Source: Elymus sibiricus
Lineage: Eukaryota > Streptophyta > Magnoliopsida > Poales > Poaceae
Reading direction: 5' to 3'
Assembly (NCBI GenBank): GCA_039707655.1
Contig: CM077664.1
Span: forward strand, 122,858,485 to 122,922,484
DNA length: 64,000 bases
The position numbers and the translations under genes were made by a program. Below the pieces are notes generated by a model that searched no databases, was not told the origin of the DNA, and worked only from the letters and a program-made list of their open reading frames with translations. Each line of letters begins with the position of its first letter. Position 1 is the first letter of the stretch. Below, one piece after another: positions 55,557-64,000 of the stretch.

Positions 55557-58500
55557 TCAGGATTCTGGAGCGTTCCGAAAGATTTCTTCGATGTGCTCTT
55601 CCGGTGTCATTATTTGAATAATATTAGTTTCAACATTAATGGGCGCACCTGAGATATAATGTTTAATTCTTTGCCCATTAACCACTCTCGGATTATTGCC
55701 CTCAGAATTGTTTATTTTGATGGCTCCGGAGCGATAAACTTCTTTGATGATGTATGGGCCTTCCCATTTAGAGAGAAGTTTTCCTGCAAAAAATCTTAAA
55801 CAAGAATTGTATAATAGAACATGATCACCTACTTTAAATTCCCGTTTTTGAATTCTCTTATCATGCCATCTTTTAACTTTTTCTTTCAACAACTTGGCAT
55901 TTTCATAAGCTTGGATTCTCCATTCATCTAAAAAACTAATATCAAATAACCTCTTTTCACCGGCAAGTTTAAAATCATAGTTAAGTTTTTTAATTGCCCA
56001 ATATGCTTTATGTTCTAACTCAAGAGGTAAATGACATGCTTTTCCATAAACCATTTTATATGGAGACATACCCTCTAGGATTTTTATAAGCAGTTTTGTA
56101 AGCCTATAGTGCATCATCAAGTTTGTTAAACCAATTCTTGCTAGATCTATTAACGGTCTTTTGCAAAATCAATTTTATTTCTCTATTAGTTAATTCAACT
56201 TGACCACTAGACTGAGGATGATAAGGAGATGCAATTCTATGGTTAACATCATATTTAGCAAGCAATTTACGGAAAGCACCATGAATAAAATGTGAACCAC
56301 CATCAGTCATTAAATATCTAGGGACTCCAAACCTCGGGAATATAACTTCTTTAAGCATTTTAATGGAAGTGTTATGATCAGCACTACTAGTTGGAATAGC
56401 TTCTACCCACTTAGTAACATAATCAACAGCAACCAAAATATGAGTATACCCATTGGATTTAGGAAAAGGTCCCATAGAATCTAAACCCCAAACATCAAAT
56501 GGTTCAATAACAAGTGAATAATTCATAGGCATTTCCTGACGTCTACCAACATTACCAATTCTTTGACATTCATCACAAGAAAGGACAAACTTACGTGCAT
56601 CCTTGAAAAGAGTAGGCCAATAAAAACCAGATTGTAATACCTTGTGTGCAGTTCTGTCTCCCGCATGGTGTCCTCCATATGCCTCGGAGTGACACTTACG
56701 TAGGATTTGTTCCTGTTCATGCTCAGGTACACAACGTCTAATAATACCATCTACTCCTTCTTTATATAAGTGTGGGTCATCCCAAAAGTAATGTCTTAAA
56801 TCAAAGAAAAACTTTATATTTTGTTGGTATGTGAAACTAGGTGGTATATATTTAGCAACAATGTAATTAGCATAGTCTGCATACCAAGGAGTATTATGAG
56901 AAGCATTTATCACAGCTAATTGTTCATCAGGAAAATCATCATTAATAGGAAGTAGGTCATCAAGAACATTTTCCATTCTAGACAAATTATCAGTTACGGG
57001 ATTCTCAGCTCCCTTTCTATCAACAATATGCAGATCAAATTCTTGTAGCAAAAGAACTCACCTAATAAGTCTAGGTTTAGCATCTTTCTTTTCCATAAGA
57101 TATTTAATAGCAGCATGATTAGTGTGAATAGTAACTTTGGAATCAACAATGTAGGATCTGAATTTATCACATGCAAACACAACTGCTAAAAATTCTTTCT
57201 CAGTAGTAGCATAATTTCTTTGAGCACTGTCTAGAGTTTTACTAGCATAATGGATAACATTTAATTTCTTATCAACTCTTTGTCCTAGAACAGCACCAAC
57301 AGCATAATCACTAGCATCACACATAATTTCAAAGGGTAGGTTCCAATTAGGTGGTTGAACAATAGGTGCACATATTAAGGCTTTCTTAAGTATTTCAAAG
57401 GCTTCTACGCAATCATCATCAAAAAAAATGGCACATCTTTTTGCAAGAGATTAGTAAGAGGCCTAGAAATTTTAGATAAGTCTTTTATAAACCTTCTATA
57501 GAAACCAACATGACCAAGGAAACTTCTTATACCTTTGATATCTTTAGGACATGGCATTTTCTCAATAGCATCAACTTTAGCTGTATCCACTTCAATACCT
57601 CTTTCAGAAATTTTATGCCCAAGGACTATACCTTCATTCACCATAAAGTGGCACTTTTCCCAATTCAAGACAAGATTAGTTTCTTTACATCTCTGCAAAA
57701 CTCGATCAAGGTTGCTCAAGCAATCATCAAAAGAAATTTCGTAAATGGAGAAATCATTCATGAAAACCTCAACAATCTTTTCACAAAAGTCAGAGAATAT
57801 AGCAGTCATACATCTTTGAAAGGTAGTAGGTGCATTACATAAACCAAAAGGCATACGATGATAAGCATAAGTTCCAAAAAGACAAGTAAAGGTGGTTTTC
57901 TCTTGATCTTCAGGTGAAACAGGTATTTGAGAGAAACCAGAATAACCATCTAGGAGGCAAAAGTGTGTATGCTTAGACAATCTTTCTAACATTTGATCAA
58001 TAAAAGGCGAGGGGTAATGATCTTTCCTAGTAGCCTTATTTAATTTCCTGAAATCAATTACCATCCTATAACCAGTTTCAATTCTTTGTGGGATTAGTTC
58101 ATTTTTATCATTAGGAACAACGGTAATACCTCCTTTCTTAGGACCACAATGAACAGGACTTACCCATCTACTATCAGCTATGGGATAAATTATACCTGCC
58201 TCCAGAAGCTTTAATATTTCAGTTCTTACCACATTCTTCAATCTTGGATTCAGCCTTCTTTGATGATCAACAACGGGTTTAGCGTCTGGCTCCATATGAA
58301 TTTTATGCTGACACAAAGTGGGACTAATGCCCTTAAGATCATCGAGATTATATCCAATAGCAGCCCGGTGCTTCTTCAGAGTTTTAAGTAATCTCTTTTC
58401 TTCATGCTCTGAAAGGTTATCACTAATAATAACAGGATATATCTTCTTTTCATCAAGATAAGCATATTTAAGTGTATCAGGTAATTGCTCTAATTCAAAC

Positions 58501-61500
58501 ACAGGATCACCCTTGGGTGGAGGTGGATCTCCCAAGGTTTCAACAGGCAAATTATGTTTAAGGATAGGAGCTTGTTTAAAGAACAGCTCATCTATTTCAT
58601 TTCTTTCATTCATATGCATATCATTCTCATGGTCTAGCAAATATTGTTCTAAAGGATCAATAGGAGGCACAGCAATAGAAGCAAGGCCAATAATTTCATC
58701 CTTATTAGGTAATTCTTTATCATGAGGTTGTCTACGAAACTTAGAGAAATTAAACTCATGAGACACCTCACCAAAATTAGCACTGACAATTTCTTTATTG
58801 CAATCAATCTTGGCATTAAATGTATTCAAGAAAGGTCTACCAAATATAATGGGACAAAAATTATCTTGTGGTGATCCAAGAACAAGAAAATTAGTAGGAT
58901 ATTTGATCTTACAACACAAGACTTCAACATCTCTAACAATCCCAAGCGGTGAAATAGTATCTCTATTTGCAAGCTTAATAGTAACATCAATATCTTCAAT
59001 CTCAACAGGTGCAATATCATTCATGACTTCTTGATAGAGAGTAAACGGAATAGCACTCACACAAGCACCAATATCACATAAACCAAGATAGCAATGATCT
59101 CCAATTTTAATAGAAATAACAGGCATGCCAATTACAGGTTTGTTTTTATCATTAGTGTCTGGTTTAGCAATTCTAGTTGCTTCATCACAGAAATATATGA
59201 CATGTCCATCAATATTATCAACCAAAAGATCTTTAACCATTGCAATATTAGGTTCAACTTTAATTTGTTCAGAAGGTCTAGGTGCTCTAATATTACTCTT
59301 ATTAACCACAGTTGAAATTTTAGTATGTTCCTTAATCCTAACAGGGAAAGGAGGTTTCTCAATATAAGCAGTAGGCACAACTGGATCAACATGGTAAACA
59401 ATTGTTTCTTCTTTAACGCTAACAGGTTCTTCATTCAATTAAATAGGTGGATGATATTTAAACCATTTCTCCTTAGGGAGATCAACATGAGCAGCAAAAG
59501 ATTCACAAAAGGTAGCTACTATCTCAGAGTCAAGTCCATATTTAGCACTGAACTTATGAAAAGCATCAGTTTCCATAAAATATTTAACACAATCAAACTC
59601 AAGATTTACACCTGACTCATTACCTTTGTCGATTTCTCAATCTTTAGAGTTACATTTAATTCTTTCCAGAAGATCCCATCTGAATTCAATAGTTCTCTTC
59701 ATAAAGGAACCAGCAGAAGAAGTATCGAGCATGGATTGATCATTATGAGAAAGTGATACGTCTCCAACGTATCTATAATTTATGAAGTATTCATGCCATG
59801 TTTATTATAGTTTTGTATGATTTTGGTGCACTTTTATATGGATTTTATATGATTTTTATGGACTAACATATTAACCTAGTGCCCAGTGCCAGTTGATGTT
59901 TTCTGCTTGTTTTTTGGTTTTCCAGAAAATCCATATCAAATGAAGTCCAAATGCAGCGAAACTTTTTAACGATTTTTTTTGGAAGGAAACAGACCCAGGA
60001 AGTTTCAGGGGAGCAGCAGAAGACCCAGAGGGGCCCCACAAGCCACCTGGGCGCGCCACCCCCCCCCCCCCCGGGGCGCGCCCTGGTGCCTCGTGGGCCC
60101 CCTGTGGCACATCTTGGCGTGATTCCAACGCCAAAAATTCTTATAAATACCAAAACCCCTAGAAATAACCCTAGAACTTTGACTCTGCTGCCGCAAGCCT
60201 CTGTACCTTCGAAATACCATCTGGAGCCCTGTTCTGGCACCCTGCCGGAGGGGGAAATCATCACCGGAGGCCATCTTCATCATCCCGGTGGTCTCCATGA
60301 TGAGGAAGGAGTAGTTCACCCTCGGGGCTGAGGGTATGTACTAGTAGCTATGTGTTTGATCTCTCTCTCGTGTTCTTGATTTGGCACGATCTTGATGTAC
60401 CGCGAGCTTTGTTAATATAGTTGGATCATATGGTGTTTCTCCCTCTCTATCTTGTTGTGATGAATTGAGTTTTTACCTTTGAGGTTTCACTATTATCGGA
60501 TTGAATACTTTTATGGATTTGAGAACACTTGATGTATGTCTTGCATATGAATACCCGTGGTGACAATGGGGTATTATATTGATTCACTTGATGTATGTTT
60601 TGGCACTCAACTTGTGGATTCCCAAGGTGACATTGGGGTAATCTATGCATAGGGGTTGATGCACGTTTTCATCCTACTTTCTCCGATAGAAATCTTGGGG
60701 CACTCTTTGAAGTTCTTTGTGTGGATTGAATATTATGAATCTAAAGTGGTTTGATGCATATTGAATAATCAACTCACGGATACTTGTGGTGACATTGGAG
60801 TATCTAGGTGACATTATAATTGGTTGATGCGTATCATACGGTGTTATTTTAGTACGAACTCTAGGGTTGTTTGTGACACTTATAGGAATAGCTCAATAGA
60901 TTGATCGGAAAGAATAACTTTGAGGTGGTTTCGTACCCTACAACAATTTCTACCTTATGTTCTCCGCAAATAGGAACTTTGGAGTGATTCTTTGTCGCGC
61001 GTTGAGGGATTTTTATATGATCCAATTATGTTAGCATTGTTGAGAGATTGCACTAGTGAAAGTATGAACCCTAGGCCTTGTTTTCAAGCATTGCAATACC
61101 GTTTGTGCTCCCTTTTGTTACTTGCTACCTTGCAGTTTTTATATTTTCATATTACAAAAACCTATATCTACTATCCATACTACACTTGTATCACCATCTC
61201 TTCGCCGAACTAGTGCACCTATACAATTTGCCATTGTATTGGGTGTGTTGGGGACACAAGAGATTTCTTGTATTTGATTGCAGGGTTGTTTGAGAGAGAC
61301 CATCTTCATCCTACGCCTCCCACGGATTGATAAACCTTAGGTCATCCACTTGAGGGAAATTTGCTACTATCCTACAAAACTCTGTGCTTGGAGGCCCAAC
61401 ACGAGTCTACAAGAATAAAGTTGCGTAGTAGACATCAGAAAGTCGAGCATAAAAGTTTTGAAGACTTATTTCTCTTGAGAGCTCATGATTGGGGCATGTG

Positions 61501-61970
61501 TGCAACATATACTTAAGCCTCCCCCAAGCTTGAGCGATACTTTCTCCTTCACGAGGCCAAAAATTATATATATAATTCCGATCACGATGAACCAAATGCA
61601 TAGGATAAAATTTCTGGTGGAATTCCAACTTCAACCGGTTCCAGTCCCATGTTTCAGTATCATCACGTAGCCTATACCATGTCAATGCCTTTCCCTCCAA
61701 AGATAAAGGGAATACTTTCTTCTTAACTCCATCTCCAGATAGACCTGCAAGCTTAAACAATCCAGAAATTTCATCCACATAGATCAAGTGCATATCAGGA
61801 TGTACCGTTCCATGTCCTGCATAAGGATTAGCTAGAAGTTTCTCTACCATACCCGAAGGAATTTCATAATAAATATTTTCAGTAGGTTCAATAGGTTGAG
61901 GAGCAACTCTCAATGCTTCCGGTCGAGGTGAAGATACCCCGAACAAGCCCCTCAAAGGATTACTTCCCAT
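55557..61970 (-). pseudogene. gag-pol: Gag-pol of G2, split by a solo LTR and disabled
   Basis: Start MGSNPLRGLFGVS at 61970; interrupted at 61437-59754; end at 55557. Lesions: TGA in gag near 59635 (Trp in G1), TAA near 59440, one-base loss in an A run near 57425, TGA at 57055 (Trp in G1), and TAG plus a one-base gain near 56075-56106. Domains as in G1: protease CDIGACVSAIP, RT GYRMVIDFRKLNKATRKDHY, RNase H MCDASDYAVGAVLGQ, integrase finger, [30 protein letters not shown]. The RT catalytic motif reads FMND instead of FMDD (near 57755), so RT would be inactive even without the stops. The solo LTR plus duplication adds 1,689 bp, a multiple of three. Confidence 0.9.
59754..61437 (+). mobile_element. 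Solo LTR, 1,684 bp, with 5-bp target duplication GAAAG
   Basis: Begins TGATACGTCTCC and ends GTAGACATCA. It is flanked by GAAAG at 59749-59753 and 61438-61442, and the uninterrupted G1 gag has a single GAAAG at this place. No PBS, PPT or internal region is present, so the element was reduced by LTR-LTR recombination. A promoter-like block is at 60030-60150: hairpin arms 60045-60057 and 60075-60087 around a long C run, then TATAAATA near 60143. An imperfect repeat with GGTGACA-TGGGGTA lies at about 60555-60800. The family also occurs at 1-513. Confidence 0.95.
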
Positions 61971-62047
61971 AGTGACAAGTGACAGTAAATTTCAGCACAT
62001 AATATAAATGTTTCCTTACCAAATTCCACTCACCAAAGGCGCTTCAC

Positions 62048-62065
62048 TCCCCGGCAACGGCGCCA
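62048..62065 (-). promoter_or_regulatory. Primer binding site of G2, tRNA-Asp type
   Basis: Minus strand TGGCGCCGTTGCCGGGGA, a perfect match to the tRNA-Asp 3' end as I remember it. 11 bases separate it from the LTR. Confidence 0.9.
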
Positions 62066-62076
62066 GAAAAGAGTCT

Positions 62077-63572
62077 TGATGACCCACAAGTATAGGGGAT
62101 CAATCGTAGTCCTTTCGATAAGTAAGAGTGTCGAACCCAACGAGGAGCAGAAGGAAATGACAAGTGGTTTTCAGCAAGGTATTCTCTGCAAGTACTGAAA
62201 GTAGCGGTAACAGGTAGTTTTGATAGCAAGATAATTCGTAACAAGTAAAAAGTGACAAGTATAATAAAGTGCAGCAAGGTGGCCCAATCCTTTTTATAGC
62301 AAAGGACACGCCGGAACAAACTCTTATAATAAGCAAAGCATTCTCGAGGACACATGGGAATTTCATCTAGTCACTTTCATCATGTTTGTTTGGTTCGCAT
62401 TCGCTACTTTGATAATTCGATATGTGGGTGGACCGGTGCTTGGGTGCTATTCTTACTTGAACAAGCCTCCCACTTATGATTACCCCCTCTCGCAAGCATT
62501 CGCAACTACGAAAGAAGAATTAAGATAACTCTAACTATAGCATGAAACATATGGATCCAAATCAGTCCCTTACGGAATAGCGCATAAACTAGGGTTTAAG
62601 CTTCTGTCACTCTAGCAACCCATCATCTAATTACTACTCCACAATGCCTTCCCTTAGGCAAAAAGATGGTGAAGTGTCATGTAGTCGACGTTCACACGAC
62701 ACCACTAAAGGAAGCACAACATACATATCATCAAAATATTGAACGAATACCAAATTCACATGATTACTTATGACAGGACTTCTCCCATGTCCTCAAGAAC
62801 AAAAGTAACTACTCACAAATCATAATCATGTTCAAGATCAGAGGGGTATTGAATAGCATTAAGGATCTGAACATATAATCTTCCACCAAATAAACCAACT
62901 AGCATCAACTACAAGATGTAATCAACACTACTAGCAACCCACAGGTACCAATCTGAGGTTTTGAGGCAAAGATTGAATACAAAAGATGAACTAGGGTTTG
63001 AGATGAGATGGTGCTGGTGAAGATGTTTATGAAGATTGGTCCTCCCATGATGAGAGGATCGTTGGTGATGTCGATGGCTTCGATTTTCCCCTCCCGGAGG
63101 GAAGTTTCCCCGGCGGAATCGCTCCGTCGGAGAGCAAAATAGCTCCTGCCGAGGTTCCGCCTCGAGACAGCGGCGCTTCGTCCCGAAAGTCTTCTTCTGA
63201 TTTTTCTAGGGCAAATGGCTTCATATAGCAGAAGGAGGGGGCCCACAAGCTCAGGGGGCGCCAGGGGGTAGGGCCCGCCCCCCAGGCTTGTGGCTTCCTG
63301 GTGGGCCACCTCCTATTGATTCTTTCACCAGTATTTTTTATATATTCCAAAATAATTCTCCATAAATTTTTAGGTCATTTGGAGTTGTACAGAATAGCTG
63401 TCTCTGTTTCACCCCTTTTCGGTGCAGAATTCCAGCTGCCGGCATTCTCCCTCTTCATGTGAATCTTGCAAAATAAGAGAGAAAAGGCATAAGAATTGTA
63501 CCATAAAGTGAAATAATGATCAAAAACATAATAATTATCAATAAGAAATCAAGATGCAAATGGGACGTATCA
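62077..63572 (-). mobile_element. 5' LTR of G2
   Basis: TGATGACCCACAAG to GGGACGTATCA, 1,496 bp, collinear with 51641-53154. The GC-rich hairpin block (63240-63300) is shorter and less perfect than in the 3' LTR. Confidence 0.92.
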
Positions 63573-64000
63573 GTGGCCTGTATGGACCAAATAAGTCTTG
63601 CATATTATTTTGGGCCTGTTAACGGCCCATTGTTACTATGGGCCCACGTTACAGCCTGATGTTTATGGCCAGATATTTTGGAGCCTTCATTGATTTTGGT
63701 CCTGTTATTTTCAGTGGGATAGGCCCATTAGGGCCCATAATTGTTCAACAGGCAGTTCTGGGCCAGCCCAATTATGACCCGTTATGCCTCTTTGCCGGTT
63801 CGCGTGATTTGGCCCGTTGGCCTCCTACGATGCTTTCTGCCTACAAGCAGACCAATGAAACCAAATACATTAACTAACAATAAACTTACACTATGCAAAA
63901 ATGGCTTTCTGTTTTCTACAACCGGTGGCTGCCGGTTAAGAACAAATGTTGTATCACAACAAAATAAATTACAACCATATAACAAAAGGCCGGTTGGCAT
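63573..64000 (+). mobile_element. CACTA transposon, continuation after G2
   Basis: GGGCCTGTTAACGGCCCAT near 63603 and further GGCCCATTAGGGCCC-type units continue the repeats seen at 50980-51640. From about 63840 the sequence becomes AT-rich with no repeat units. The right terminus is outside the window. Confidence 0.75.

Larger units (their letters stand above)
51641..63572 (-). mobile_element. Gypsy element G2, Athila-type, minus strand, both LTRs present
   Basis: Same organisation as G1: 5' LTR (63572-62077), tRNA-Asp PBS, gag-pol, internal cassette, accessory ORF, PPT, 3' LTR (53154-51641). It contains a solo LTR insertion in gag. The flanking 5-mers are GTCAC (51636-51640) and GTGGC (63573-63577), possibly a decayed target duplication. 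The LTRs differ from those of G1 mainly in the GC-rich promoter block, so it is a related subfamily. Confidence 0.9.

Overview
The window looks like nuclear intergenic DNA from a large-genome grass, most likely a Triticeae species (wheat, barley, rye or Aegilops group). It is almost entirely nested transposable elements: two Ty1/copia elements with Sirevirus hallmarks, two minus-strand Ty3/gypsy elements of Athila type, a solo LTR, CACTA termini, LINE remnants and small MITEs. LTR ends such as TGATACGTC are familiar from Triticeae repeats, but I cannot confirm family names without a database. I see no intact host gene, tRNA, rRNA or CRISPR array.

Layout. 1-513 is the 3' end of an LTR. 514-6291 is the only low-copy-looking stretch: a coiled-coil ORF, promoter-like repeats and a multi-exon pseudogene resembling plant Ptta/En-Spm (Transposase_24-type) proteins, with a Stowaway MITE. 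6292-9887 is the 3' end of copia element 'A' (accessory ORF, polypurine tracts, LTR). 9888-22890 is copia element 'B', inserted in that LTR and missing most of its own 3' LTR. 22891-35426 is a second A segment (gag, pol, accessory ORF, LTR). 35427-45092 is gypsy element 'G1' (minus strand), into whose 3' LTR A had inserted. 45093-45189 is a CACTA right terminus. 45190-50536 holds a LINE 3' half followed by a LINE 5' half, with a hAT-type MITE. 50537-64000 is a CACTA left end and body interrupted by gypsy element 'G2' (51641-63572, minus strand). G2's gag is split by a 1,684-bp solo LTR with a perfect 5-bp target duplication.

How the parts work together. In A and B, gag and pol would make particles, protease, integrase, reverse transcriptase and RNase H. 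Downstream of pol, both carry a large accessory ORF that has its own TATA-like box, leader, intron-like segment and ATG. In G1 and G2 a gag-pol ORF is followed on the minus strand by a short coiled-coil accessory ORF, preceded by a GC-rich hairpin and TATA box that resemble the elements' own LTR promoter. So two unrelated retrotransposon superfamilies in this window both appear to carry an internal transcription unit for a 3' accessory gene. Other signals worth checking are a nearly invariant 31-nt element after pol in A and B, and a splice-acceptor-like site at the gag/pol boundary of both. Most coding regions carry nonsense changes or frameshifts; the longest intact ones are B gag and the accessory ORF fragment at 6292-8071.

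Relative ages follow from nesting and by-eye LTR divergence: G1 is oldest (roughly 3 percent), the A copies are intermediate (roughly 1.5 percent), and B is youngest (about 1 percent).
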